DNA from: Lentimicrobiaceae bacterium
GTDB lineage: Bacteria; Bacteroidota; Bacteroidia; Bacteroidales; Lentimicrobiaceae
Direction: 5' to 3'
DNA: 64,000 nt
NCBI GenBank assembly: GCA_020636745.1
Contig: JACJXH010000006.1
Coordinates: 186,001-250,000, forward strand
Part shown: positions 45,392 to 54,969 of the stretch, one piece after another
Layout: each line of letters begins with the position of its first letter
Position numbering within the stretch: position 1 is the first letter of the stretch
Made by a program: the position numbers and the translations under genes
The notes under the pieces: model-generated
Told to the model about the DNA's origin: nothing
Seen by the model: only the letters and a program-made list of their open reading frames with translations
The model's database searches: none

Positions 45392-46138
45392 TTAAACGGA
45401 AAAATCAAAGGAATTCTTCCTGGTTTTTTCATAAACCTTTTTACTGAATATGAAATACCGGGCAGGCTTGTGCGAAACGCCTTTTTCTTTTTCATTGATG
45501 GGCACTACGTAAGGCATATTGGAAACTTTCTTTCTGAAATTTCTCTTATCCAGGGTAGTACCCAAAATAACTTCGTACAGTTTTTGGAGCTGGCTGAGGG
45601 TGAATTTTGGAGGAAGGAGCTCGAATCCGATAGGGTTGGAGCGTAACTCAGAGCGCAGCATAATCAGTGCGTCCTGCAAAATTTCCATGTGGTCAAATGC
45701 AAGTTCAGTGATATCTGCAACCGGATACCAGCGGGTATTGGCATGCAGCCCGAATTTGTCAATCTTATCCTGGTCAATATTGATGAGAGAATAGTAGGCA
45801 ACAGTTACCACAACCTCTTCCGGATGACCGATTGAGCGCAGCCACTCCATGTCCCTGGGCTGCCGGCACAATCTGTCAGGGGTTCCTATGGCTGCAAATT
45901 GTTTAAGATAGATGTTTTCAAGTCCAGTAAGTTCCTTTAGTACACGTGATGCAGCAGTGTCAAGGTCTTCATCTTTACGAACCAGATCCCCCGGTAGTTT
46001 CAGATCGTTATATTCCTTATTGTCCCAGCTGAAATTTCGCTCCAACAGCAAAACATTGAGTTTTCCGAAGTCGAAACCAAAAATTACACAGTCTACCGAA
46101 ACATGAAAGTTCAGTGTGTTCAGATTATTATCCTTCAT
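45392..46138 (-). CDS. Nudix-domain protein with C-terminal winged helix (NrtR/AraR-type regulator)
   Basis: 248 residues. N-terminal Nudix fold (VSVDCVIFGFDFGKLNVLLL; LKLPGDLVRKDEDLDTAASR) in which the Nudix box is degenerate: the catalytic Glu pair is not intact (RVLKELTGL), which suggests binding without hydrolysis. The C-terminal 90 residues (FTLSQLQKLYEVILGTTLDK, RNFRKKVSNM) form a winged helix. This architecture is used by transcriptional regulators such as NrtR and Bacteroides AraR. The ligand and targets cannot be read from here. Confidence 0.85.
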   Translation of the reverse strand: MKDNNLNTLNFHVSVDCVIFGFDFGKLNVLLLERNFSWDNKEYNDLKLPGDLVRKDEDLDTAASRVLKELTGLENIYLKQFAAIGTPDRLCRQPRDMEWLRSIGHPEEVVVTVAYYSLINIDQDKIDKFGLHANTRWYPVADITELAFDHMEILQDALIMLRSELRSNPIGFELLPPKFTLSQLQKLYEVILGTTLDKRNFRKKVSNMPYVVPINEKEKGVSHKPARYFIFSKKVYEKTRKNSFDFSV

Positions 46139-46707
46139 GTAACAGGATTATTATTTTTCTCAATTTTGTAATTTATCAGGGCAAGTATTTTTGCTGAAGC
46201 AAATATACAATAAAAAGTTTTTTATTGACTTAGTGTATTTCAAATGATAACTTTTAAGCCATAGTTTTGTTGATTATTTTTACTTTCTCATTTGTTTGGA
46301 GTTGAGTAAATGAATTTTTATTTCAATTGCATTAATTGTATATTATTGTAAATCAGACGTAAAGCTGTAGGTGTTTGAAAGTAAATATGGGGATAAATAA
46401 ATGTGTAATTTCCTTGAAGCAGATAAGGCTGATTTTTAATTTATAGTGTATGGGGTACACTTAATAGGGCGTATATTTTATAAGTAAGATGTTAGGTGCA
46501 TGGTGTTAGCAATTTAATTAATTCTTGAAAGCAGGTTACTTTTATGTTCAATTATCATTAATTTTGGAATCACTAATGATACTATGAAGGCTCCATTTTT
46601 AAGGCCAAATAACTTCTTTTATTTTTTTGTTATTTATTACCTTTTAAATTACTGATATTTCTTTTTAAACTTAAAAGCAAATAAGTAAACTATTAAATAT
46701 TATTAAA
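46139..46707. other. AT-rich intergenic region upstream of the hybrid kinase
   Basis: 569 nt between the divergent Nudix-regulator and hybrid-kinase genes. It is very AT-rich with many short T and A runs. No open frame with a credible start, no hairpin terminator and no clear TTTG/TAnnTTTG pair could be picked out, although promoters for both genes must be here. Confidence 0.5.
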
Positions 46708-49700
46708 TTGGAAACAACCATTATCACTGACCGGCAATTAGTGGTCACTTTTTGCAGTGATACCATCCAATCAGAGAAGAAGTTAATAGCAGATCTTGAA
46801 GGCCGGCATTTAGGGGAACTTTTATCGAACGAAATTATTCATACCCTTGAGCAGCATGATGCATGGCAGGAAGGGAAAGCATTTGTATTTGAGCAGTCGG
46901 GCATAAGTTTAGCTAATGGAAATGCTTATGCCAGGATAGTAGCCTCCTGCAGGTACATTCAGCAGACTGCATGTTATTTTATATCTGTTACTGAAATTTC
47001 TGAAGGTAGTCAAGTAGAAGAAAATCAAACTCATAAGGCAAGTAATGCCTTCGAACTGATTGCACAAAGTGCTGTAAGTTTTAATGAGGCCGATGATGCT
47101 GACAAGATTTATGATTTATTGCTTTCGCTTATTGATCATATTTTCCCTGAATTTTTGGTGATGATTATCAGCAGGCATGAAAAATCTTCTTATAAAATCC
47201 GCAAGTGGAATAAGAAAATTGATTCATATCTGGGTTATCTGACTTCTGTTCTTGGCACAAGTCTTTCCATGATTGAAATTTCTGAAAAGCGTCTGTCAAA
47301 AGAAATTAAAGAATCGCTTAAATCAGAAAAACTGGTCAGGATTTCTTCATTTTACGAACTGGCCTCTTCAGTTATTGCCAAAGAACAATGTGTTGAGATT
47401 GAAAACGAACTGAAAATAGCTTCTTGTTATAAAATAGGCTTTACACGTTTTTCTACTTATTTCGGTGGTTTATTGATATTTGGTACATCCTGCAACGAAT
47501 CTATTGATGAGGGAGTGATTGAAGTTTTGGTTCAACAGGCTTCTTCGGCCCTTTTAAGGTTAAATGTTCAGAATGAGTTAAATAGGACACTCTCAAAGTT
47601 TCAACAGGTTTTTAATGCAACGAATGAAGCTATTTTTATTGAAGAAATATCTACCGGTCGCATCCTTGATGCCAACCAGCTCACACTTGATTTATACGGA
47701 TATTCAGATAAGGCACAGCTTCTTGAACAAACAGTTGGTGATTTGAGTGCCAATATTGATGCTTTTACACATGAAGAGGCCCTGGCTCGAATCAGGAAAT
47801 TAATTTTGGAAGGTCCTCAGGCATTTGAATGGTTGGCTAAGCGTAAGGATGGTTCAGTATTCTGGGCATGGGTATCTCTGAAAAAATTTTCAATTGGTCA
47901 GGATCAATATCTATTGGCAGTTGTGCGCGATATCTCTGAAGTAAAGCAATTGAACGATACTCACTTAGAAAGGCAACAGATACTGAGTAAGCGCATTCAT
48001 GAACTGACCAGGCCGGGAGATGAAACAGGTGATATTTCTTTTACTGATTTGTTTGATATTGCTGAGATACAGAAAATTCAGGATGCATTCAGCGATGCCA
48101 CCGGGGTGGCTTCCGTAATCACTGATATTCATGGAGTTCCCATAACCCGTCCAAGCAATTTTTGTTATTTGTGCAGCAATATAATCAGAAAAACTGATTC
48201 TGGACAAGCTAATTGCCGGCTTTCAGATGCGATTATTGGTCAATACAATAATAAGGGACCCATTGTTCAACCTTGCATGAGTGGAGCATTATGGGATGCC
48301 GGTGCCAGTATAGCTGCCGGAGACAGGCATATTGCCAATTGGTTAATAGGGCAAGTGCTTGACGAGGATGCTGACCTGGAAAAACTTTCAGGATATGCTG
48401 ACGAAATTGGAGTAGACAAGGATGTGTATATGCAGGCGCTCCGAAGAGTAAAGAGAATGCCTCGTGAACAATTTGAAAAAATCGCTGAAAGTCTGTTTCT
48501 AATTGCAAACCAATTATCTCAGAGAGCAATACACAATATTCAGCAAGCCAGAGCCCTGGCCGAACAACAAAGAATCGAAAAGGAGAATTCCGAAATACAA
48601 CGCAAGCTACAAACGCTGCTTGGTAACCTGCCGGGAATGGCATACCGCTGCAAAAACGATCGTGACTGGACTATGGAATTTGTGAGTCAGGGTGCACTTG
48701 AGCTTACCGGATATTATCCCGACGAATTGATTCATAATAAAAGAATCTCTTATAATGATTTGATTGTTAAAGATGAGCAGGAAAGGTTATGGGTAAAGTG
48801 GCAAAAAATTTTGAATGATAGGCAGATTTTTACAGATGAATATCAAATTGTTACGGCTGATGGAACCTTCAAATGGGTTTGGGAGCAGGGGTGTGGTATT
48901 CATAATGAAAAAGGTGAGGTAATTGCCATTGAAGGCCTTATTTTAGATATTACATCTCGCCGGAATGCTGAATTGAAGCTGCGTGAAAGTGAAATGCGCT
49001 TCAGGAGGTTGTTTGAAGCTTCGGAGGATGCCAATCTTATTATTGAAAATGGACGCTTTATTGATTGTAACGATGCTGCGCTCAGAATGCTGAAAGCTAA
49101 AAGAGAGTTTGTTGTGTCTCAGGAGCCGTTCAGCTTGTCACCTGCATTACAGCCCGATGGCCGCGATTCGAAAAAGAAAGCGCAACAAATGATTGAAGTT
49201 GCGCTAAACCAGGGCCATCACCGGTTCGATTGGGTACATTGCAGACCTGATGGCGAAAACTTTTGGGTGGAAGTGGTGCTAACCTTGATTAACATTGAAA
49301 AACAGGAGATTTTATATACCACCTGGCGCGATATAACTGAACGTAAATCTGCCGAACAGGCCCTGCAAACAACTAACGAAAAGCTTAGCACGCTGAATGA
49401 CGAATATATGTGGCTGAACGATCAGTTTGCGGTTCAGAATGATGAATTGCTCGAAGCAAAGGAGAGAGCTGAAGAGGCCGATCGGTTAAAATCAGCCTTT
49501 CTGGCCAATATGAGCCATGAAATCAGAACTCCGATGAATGGGATTCTTGGCTTTGCCGAATTGTTGCAAACGCCCGGTCTCCCACAAAATGATATGGAGA
49601 ACTTTGTAGGCATCATTAATTCCTGCTCTGCCCAACTCCTCGCTCTGATTGATGATATTATTGATATTTCAAAAATTGAAGCCGGTCAGATAAAGATTAA

Positions 49701-50586
49701 AAAGGGAAAAGTTGGCCTTAGAAAGCTGTTTGATGAGATTTATCAGATTGCCATGACAAATCCGGCCCGAAAGGTTCAGTTACTGGTGCCTCCCAAAGAT
49801 GAAATTCAGGATCTTTACTTTTTAGGTGACGAAATCAGACTTCGTCAGATTATGCTTAATCTTATTAATAATGCTTTTAAATTTACAAAAGAAGGATATG
49901 TAAGTTTAAATTACGAAGTGTCGAATGGACGCATTCATTTTAATGTAAAGGACACTGGTATAGGCATTGCACCGGAAAATCATGATTTAATTTTTGAACG
50001 TTTTGGACAGATAAATTCACATTTTGCCCGTGAATATAGCGGTACCGGGCTTGGTTTAGCTATCTCCAAAGCCTTGGTTGAGCAAATGGATGGAAATATT
50101 ATGGTTCATTCAGCACTGGGCGAGGGGGCCGAATTTAGTTTTTATTTACCATTTGTTAAGGAACACAACGATTCATTAAGTGTTGAGATTGAATCGGATG
50201 TTGACGGCAAATCCTATCAATGGCAAGAAAAGTCAGTGTTGATTGCCGAAGATGAAGATGCAAATTTTACCTTGCTCAGGTTGATGTTGAAAGGTACCGG
50301 GTGCAAGATAGAGCGGGCAGTTAATGGAGCTGAAGCTGTTGAAAAGGCCCTGGAGAAAAAGTTTGATTTGATTTTAATGGATATTAAGATGCCGGTTATG
50401 AATGGGTTGGATGCTACCCGACACATTAAGGCACATTTTCCTGGTTTGCCTGTGATAGCGCAGACAGCTTATGCGTTATCTGAAGATCGCTACAAAGCAC
50501 TTGAGGCTGGCTGTGATTTTTATGTTTCAAAACCTATCAGCAGAAAGACTCTGCTTGGTACAATTTCCAGATTTTTATTGGATTAA
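46708..50586 (+). CDS. Hybrid sensor histidine kinase with GAF-like, PAS, PocR and receiver domains
   Basis: 1292 residues from a TTG at 46708; no ATG lies near, and an in-frame stop at 46672 limits the start. Order: a short N-terminal PAS-like region; GAF-like domain (about 115-285); PAS (about 295-420); PocR sensory domain (about 440-600) with Cys at 486, 489, 503 and 523; PAS (about 630-755); PAS (about 757-885); HisKA with phospho-acceptor H937 (ANMSHEIRTPMNG); HATPase (NLINNAFKF, DTGIGIAPE, GTGLGLAIS); and a receiver with D1225 (LILMDIKMPVMNG). No membrane helix, so it senses a cytoplasmic signal. No partner regulator is adjacent. Confidence 0.93.
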   Translation: METTIITDRQLVVTFCSDTIQSEKKLIADLEGRHLGELLSNEIIHTLEQHDAWQEGKAFVFEQSGISLANGNAYARIVASCRYIQQTACYFISVTEISEGSQVEENQTHKASNAFELIAQSAVSFNEADDADKIYDLLLSLIDHIFPEFLVMIISRHEKSSYKIRKWNKKIDSYLGYLTSVLGTSLSMIEISEKRLSKEIKESLKSEKLVRISSFYELASSVIAKEQCVEIENELKIASCYKIGFTRFSTYFGGLLIFGTSCNESIDEGVIEVLVQQASSALLRLNVQNELNRTLSKFQQVFNATNEAIFIEEISTGRILDANQLTLDLYGYSDKAQLLEQTVGDLSANIDAFTHEEALARIRKLILEGPQAFEWLAKRKDGSVFWAWVSLKKFSIGQDQYLLAVVRDISEVKQLNDTHLERQQILSKRIHELTRPGDETGDISFTDLFDIAEIQKIQDAFSDATGVASVITDIHGVPITRPSNFCYLCSNIIRKTDSGQANCRLSDAIIGQYNNKGPIVQPCMSGALWDAGASIAAGDRHIANWLIGQVLDEDADLEKLSGYADEIGVDKDVYMQALRRVKRMPREQFEKIAESLFLIANQLSQRAIHNIQQARALAEQQRIEKENSEIQRKLQTLLGNLPGMAYRCKNDRDWTMEFVSQGALELTGYYPDELIHNKRISYNDLIVKDEQERLWVKWQKILNDRQIFTDEYQIVTADGTFKWVWEQGCGIHNEKGEVIAIEGLILDITSRRNAELKLRESEMRFRRLFEASEDANLIIENGRFIDCNDAALRMLKAKREFVVSQEPFSLSPALQPDGRDSKKKAQQMIEVALNQGHHRFDWVHCRPDGENFWVEVVLTLINIEKQEILYTTWRDITERKSAEQALQTTNEKLSTLNDEYMWLNDQFAVQNDELLEAKERAEEADRLKSAFLANMSHEIRTPMNGILGFAELLQTPGLPQNDMENFVGIINSCSAQLLALIDDIIDISKIEAGQIKIKKGKVGLRKLFDEIYQIAMTNPARKVQLLVPPKDEIQDLYFLGDEIRLRQIMLNLINNAFKFTKEGYVSLNYEVSNGRIHFNVKDTGIGIAPENHDLIFERFGQINSHFAREYSGTGLGLAISKALVEQMDGNIMVHSALGEGAEFSFYLPFVKEHNDSLSVEIESDVDGKSYQWQEKSVLIAEDEDANFTLLRLMLKGTGCKIERAVNGAEAVEKALEKKFDLILMDIKMPVMNGLDATRHIKAHFPGLPVIAQTAYALSEDRYKALEAGCDFYVSKPISRKTLLGTISRFLLD

Positions 50587-50613
50587 AATATTATTTCAGG
50601 AGGTTGTACTATT

Positions 50614-51084
50614 TTAAAATCTGAACCAGGGTCGCTCAACTCCCATCATGCCCGTTGGTATCACCAACAGGATAAAAATTATGGCAATGGATGTCCAGAT
50701 AAGCGCTGTCCGGTGCTTTTGCCTGTCATCAGTTCGTTTTTTCAACAATATACTTCCTGTTTGCGCCAGCGCAATGGCAATTACATTTACCAGCGTATGT
50801 TCAACAGCCCAGAAGCGCAGTGTACTGTCTTTCATGGCTGCTCCGAAATCGCGCAAAGCCATGGCTGTAAACGGGCTTAAAAAGAAATACTGCAGCAGTC
50901 CGATTAGCAATTGAGTATGCAGACTGATGATAAAAACCAGCATAAGTTTCCGCTGCGCATCAGAATAGGATTTGCGGTTGGTTAAACCCGAGATGGCAAA
51001 GATTATTACCAAAATTCCGGCCAGTAAAATAAGCCAGCGATTCCATGAATGCAAAAACAGCGAAATATGATAGAGGGTGTCCAT
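50614..51084 (-). CDS. Small polytopic membrane protein
   Basis: 156 residues with four hydrophobic segments (WLILLAGILVIIFAISGL; MLVFIISLHTQLLIGLLQYF; TLVNVIAIALAQTGSILL; ALIWTSIAIIFILLVIPTGM) and conserved His in LHSWNRW, SLHTQ and EHTLVN. The His pattern resembles that of small cytochrome-b-like proteins, but heme binding is not shown. Last gene downstream of ftsK-lolA, with a 74-nt gap. Confidence 0.8.
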   Translation of the reverse strand: MDTLYHISLFLHSWNRWLILLAGILVIIFAISGLTNRKSYSDAQRKLMLVFIISLHTQLLIGLLQYFFLSPFTAMALRDFGAAMKDSTLRFWAVEHTLVNVIAIALAQTGSILLKKRTDDRQKHRTALIWTSIAIIFILLVIPTGMMGVERPWFRF

Positions 51085-51158
51085 GTTTAAAGTTTCCCCA
51101 ATAAACTCATAATTCGCTGTTTTGTTTCCTTCTGAAAGGAAAATAGCTGCAGCTGTTA

Positions 51159-51785
51159 TTATCTCATATCCACCGTTTCAACGCCGGGATGCTCTGCTGC
51201 TTTAAAAACAAAGGTGTTGTCGTTAAACGGAAGATCAGTCTCAAACTTATTTACGCTGTATGTATATACACTCCCGTTTTTGTCAAAAATTGAGATACTG
51301 CTTACCATTTTTTTTGCTCTTTCAATGGTAATTTTTACTTTGTTGAAGTTCTTTTTCTTGATGGGTGTTAATTCAATAATCTGTTGTTTGGCAGTTTCCT
51401 GCAGTAACTTGGCTTTGTAATTCTCATTATAGGTCGAAAGCAAATTGGTTGGAGTGAAACTGTCGTCATCTTTGCTCACATTGTTTATTTGCACTTCATT
51501 GGCATCTTTAACAAAAGTCCAGGCCGTTTTACCATCACTGATAACATCCTGGCCTGAGAAAGACAATTTGTATTTGTCGCCTTTGGAAATGAGAACACCT
51601 TTGTATGTGTCATTTATTTTCTGGGCTTTGTTTTCCATATTGTAAGCAAATTCAATACGGATTGTTTTATAGGTTTTGGTCTTGGCCGAAACTTCATCTA
51701 AAATAGTGCGGGCTTTTTTGTCCGACTGTGCCATTGAAGAAAAAGCAAAAATGAGGGCAAAAGTTGAAAAGATGATTTTTTTCAT
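51159..51785 (-). CDS. lolA: Outer-membrane lipoprotein carrier LolA
   Basis: 208 residues. Signal peptide (KKIIFSTFALIFAFSSMAQ) followed by the half-barrel fold blocks LDEVSAKTKTYKTIRIEFAY, ISDGKTAWTFVKDANEVQIN and FDKNGSVYTYSVNKFETDL. LolA carries lipoproteins across the periplasm. It lies 23 nt after ftsK, the usual order in this phylum. Sequence similarity of LolA proteins is low, but context supports the name. Confidence 0.9.
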   Translation of the reverse strand: MKKIIFSTFALIFAFSSMAQSDKKARTILDEVSAKTKTYKTIRIEFAYNMENKAQKINDTYKGVLISKGDKYKLSFSGQDVISDGKTAWTFVKDANEVQINNVSKDDDSFTPTNLLSTYNENYKAKLLQETAKQQIIELTPIKKKNFNKVKITIERAKKMVSSISIFDKNGSVYTYSVNKFETDLPFNDNTFVFKAAEHPGVETVDMR

Positions 51786-51808
51786 TTGGTTTTATTTAAT
51801 TCCTGTGA

Positions 51809-54337
51809 TTAATAATCGTTGTTTCTGTCTTCTGGTCTGAGGTCTCTCAAAAACTGTTCCAAAGCTATCTCATTGGCAACTTTTACTTCGCGGGCCTTAC
51901 TTCCTTCGAAGGGGCCAACAATGCCTGCAGCTTCCAGCTGATCAATGATACGTCCTGCCCGGTTGTATCCAAGCTTGAGCTTGCGCTGAAGCAATGAAGT
52001 GCTTCCCTGTTGGGTTGCTACGATGATACGGGCTGCATCTTCAAACAGCTCATCGCGCATCGATGGGTCAAATTCTGTTTCTTTAGCGTCTTGTTCATCC
52101 GCAAATTCAGGTAAGTGATAGGCATCAGGATATGCTCTTTGAGAACCGATAAATTCAGTGATGCGTTCAACCTCATGGGTGTCGACAAAAGCACACTGTA
52201 ACCTGATGAGATCGCTGCCGGTTGACAGCAACATGTCACCGCGGCCTACCAGTTGATCAGCTCCACCGGTATCGAGAATGGTGCGTGAATCAATTTTTGA
52301 AATTACCCTGAAGGCAATTCGGGCAGGGAAATTGGCCTTAATGGTGCCCGTGATAATATTAACAGAGGGGCGTTGAGTGGCAATTACCAGATGTATGCCA
52401 ATTGCTCTGGCCAGCTGGGCCAAACGCGTAAGTGGCGCTTCAATTTCTTTCCCGGCAGTCATAATCAGGTCGGCAAACTCATCTATCACCACAATTACAT
52501 ATGGCAGATATCGATGGCCATGCAGTGGATTTAGTTTGCGCGAAATAAAACGGGCATTGTATTCTTTGATATTTCTCACCTGGGCATCTTTCAGCAAATC
52601 GTACCGGTTGTCCATCTCGATGTTCAGTGAGTTAAGCGTTCTGACTACCTTGCGGGTGTCAGTAATGATGGCTTCTTCTGAGTCGGGTAATTTGGCCAGA
52701 AAATGCCTTTCTATTTTCGAAAAAAGTGTAAGTTCAACTTTTTTCGGGTCAATCATTACAAATTTTACCTGCGATGGGTGCTTGCGGTAAAGGATAGAAG
52801 CAATAATGGCATTTAAACCCACTGATTTTCCCTGGCCTGTAGCTCCTGCCATCAGAATATGGGGAAGTTTGGTGAGGTCGGCTATATATGGCTCATTCTG
52901 AATGGTTTTGCCCATTGCAAAAGGCAATTCATATTTGGTGCTCAGGAATTTTTCAGACCCCATAATGGATTTCATAGCCACTATTTCGGGCTTGAGGTTG
53001 GGAACTTCTATTCCAATGGTTCCTTTACCAGGAATAGGCGCTATAATTCTGATTCCCATCGCAGCCAGGCTCAGCGCTATGTCATCTTCAAGATTTTTGA
53101 TTTTTGAAATCCTGACTCCCGGAGCCGGAATAATCTCATACAAGGTAACCGTAGGCCCTATGGTGGCTTTAATCTTGTCAATCTGAATATTATAATTGGC
53201 AAGGGTTTCAACAATGCGGTTTTTATTGGCTTCCAACTCCTCCTTCTGAACACTTATCGTATTGGAGTTAGTTCCATAGTCGTCAAGAAGTTCAAGTGTT
53301 GGATATTGATAATGAGGAAGTTCAAGTGTTGGATCAAATTCGGTGTCGATGGTAAAATGTAATGGCCCTGTTTCGTTGGCCACTACTTCTTCCGTTTTTT
53401 CAGGTGCCGGTGCTTCAATCGTGAGTTCAATTTCTTCAGCAGGTGCTTCGGGCTCAGGCGTATTGGTAACAGTAAAAAAGTCGTCTTCTGCAGGCTTTTT
53501 CTTTTGATTTGTCTTTGGCAGATCGTTGGTCAGTGTTTCATCATGAGCAACCGAAAATTCAATGGTGTTGTATTTGTCTTCTGTATTTGCACCATAGGTT
53601 GTTTTTGCGTGGTGTTTGCGCACTACAGAAGCATCTTTATTGGTGAGTTGCCCGTCTTCGTCTGCAGTTTCATCCATTTCTTCAGGCCTTTTGGGCAGTT
53701 CCAGTGGCATATTGAAAGCAAAAACCAGAATGGCTATAAGTGTAAAAAACAGTACTATGGCTGTGCCGGTTTTTCCTAAGAGGCCTTCGAGCCAGATTGA
53801 GCTTTGGTATCCGGTTACACCGCCTAATACTGCATACATTGAGTTTTGAAGAAGAAATCCTAAAGCCACCGGGAGCCAAAGAATCCCCAGTAATGAGTTG
53901 CGAAAGGTTTTCCAAACAGGTAAAACCGAAATATCGAGCGACATTTTTATTCCGGTTACCAGAAAAATCAGAATAATCAGGAAAGATGCAATTCCAAAAC
54001 CTTTTTTTATCAAGAGAATAGAAAGCGCCGCACCAAGCCTTCCAGCCCAATTGTTGGCCTCAATGTCGGTATCAAATAGTATTCTGTTAAACGAAAAGGA
54101 TGAGAAAAGATCGTCATATCCCCATTTAAAGTAAAGAAAGAGGTATGATGAGAATGCAAAAAGCAGATAAACCGCAAGTAAAATCAGAAACACGCCGGTA
54201 ATTTTCCGGGCACGGCCATCGGAGAGCCACAAAGGCAGCCCAAAGGATTTGTTTTTTCCTTTTTTGCTCTTTTTCGGCGATTCGTCAAATTCGTCTTTAA
54301 GCGTATTTTTCTTTAAAGAATTTCCCTTTGCGGCCAT
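51809..54337 (-). CDS. ftsK: DNA translocase FtsK/SpoIIIE
   Basis: 842 residues. A basic N-terminus, four membrane segments (about 46-210), an acidic Pro/Glu linker, then the motor: alpha domain (TIGPTVTLYEIIPAPGVRIS), Walker A GATGQGKS (498-505), Walker B VVIDEFADLI, and the C-terminal gamma winged helix (SLLQRKLKLGYNRAGRIIDQ). It pumps chromosome termini at the division septum and activates XerCD. Followed by lolA. Confidence 0.97.
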   Translation of the reverse strand: MAAKGNSLKKNTLKDEFDESPKKSKKGKNKSFGLPLWLSDGRARKITGVFLILLAVYLLFAFSSYLFLYFKWGYDDLFSSFSFNRILFDTDIEANNWAGRLGAALSILLIKKGFGIASFLIILIFLVTGIKMSLDISVLPVWKTFRNSLLGILWLPVALGFLLQNSMYAVLGGVTGYQSSIWLEGLLGKTGTAIVLFFTLIAILVFAFNMPLELPKRPEEMDETADEDGQLTNKDASVVRKHHAKTTYGANTEDKYNTIEFSVAHDETLTNDLPKTNQKKKPAEDDFFTVTNTPEPEAPAEEIELTIEAPAPEKTEEVVANETGPLHFTIDTEFDPTLELPHYQYPTLELLDDYGTNSNTISVQKEELEANKNRIVETLANYNIQIDKIKATIGPTVTLYEIIPAPGVRISKIKNLEDDIALSLAAMGIRIIAPIPGKGTIGIEVPNLKPEIVAMKSIMGSEKFLSTKYELPFAMGKTIQNEPYIADLTKLPHILMAGATGQGKSVGLNAIIASILYRKHPSQVKFVMIDPKKVELTLFSKIERHFLAKLPDSEEAIITDTRKVVRTLNSLNIEMDNRYDLLKDAQVRNIKEYNARFISRKLNPLHGHRYLPYVIVVIDEFADLIMTAGKEIEAPLTRLAQLARAIGIHLVIATQRPSVNIITGTIKANFPARIAFRVISKIDSRTILDTGGADQLVGRGDMLLSTGSDLIRLQCAFVDTHEVERITEFIGSQRAYPDAYHLPEFADEQDAKETEFDPSMRDELFEDAARIIVATQQGSTSLLQRKLKLGYNRAGRIIDQLEAAGIVGPFEGSKAREVKVANEIALEQFLRDLRPEDRNNDY

Positions 54338-54503
54338 GTGCGGGCTTATTTTATTACAATCTGTGCAAATTTACAAAAACCGGATGATTCTTTATTAAAC
54401 AGTATCTTATTGGTATTGCTTTAGTAAAGCAATAACTGTTTTAACAAAGTATCATCCGGCAATCAATACAGTTCAGTGTTTTCCTGAACAGGAAAAACAG
54501 TTA

Positions 54504-54944
54504 TTAATTTTCTTCAGTAATGACAATTTTTTCAATCTCATCACCTGCACGAATCAGGTCAATTACTTCCAGCCCTTCATAAACTTTGCCAAAACAGGTA
54601 TGATTGCGATCGAGATGGCTGGTGTTAAGTCTGCTGTGGCAGATAAAGAACTGCGAACCGCCAGTGTTACGGCCGGCGTGAGCCATTGAAAGTACTCCAC
54701 GATCGTGAAACTGATTGTTGCCGTCAAGTTCACATTTAATGCTATAGCCCGGTCCGCCTGCACCTGTTCCGTCAGGACATCCTCCCTGGATAACAAAGTC
54801 AGGTATAACCCTGTGAAAATTTAGTCCGTCGTAAAAGCCGCTTTTGGCCAGTTTTACAAAATTGGCCACTGTATTGGGTGCATCTTCTTCAAAGAATTTT
54901 ACTTTCATCACACCTTTAACAGTGTGTATTTCTGCTTTGTACAT
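54504..54944 (-). CDS. Cyclophilin-type peptidyl-prolyl isomerase
   Basis: 146 residues, cytoplasmic. Motifs: NFHRVIPDFVIQGG, GPGYSIKCE, LSMAHAGRNTGGSQFFICHS and HTCFGKVYEGLEVIDLI. It catalyses cis-trans isomerisation of prolyl bonds. 25 nt after lepB on the same strand. The catalytic Arg is in FHRVIP. Confidence 0.96.
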   Translation of the reverse strand: MYKAEIHTVKGVMKVKFFEEDAPNTVANFVKLAKSGFYDGLNFHRVIPDFVIQGGCPDGTGAGGPGYSIKCELDGNNQFHDRGVLSMAHAGRNTGGSQFFICHSRLNTSHLDRNHTCFGKVYEGLEVIDLIRAGDEIEKIVITEEN

Positions 54945-54969
54945 ATAAATTTGTTTTTTGGTTTAACAG

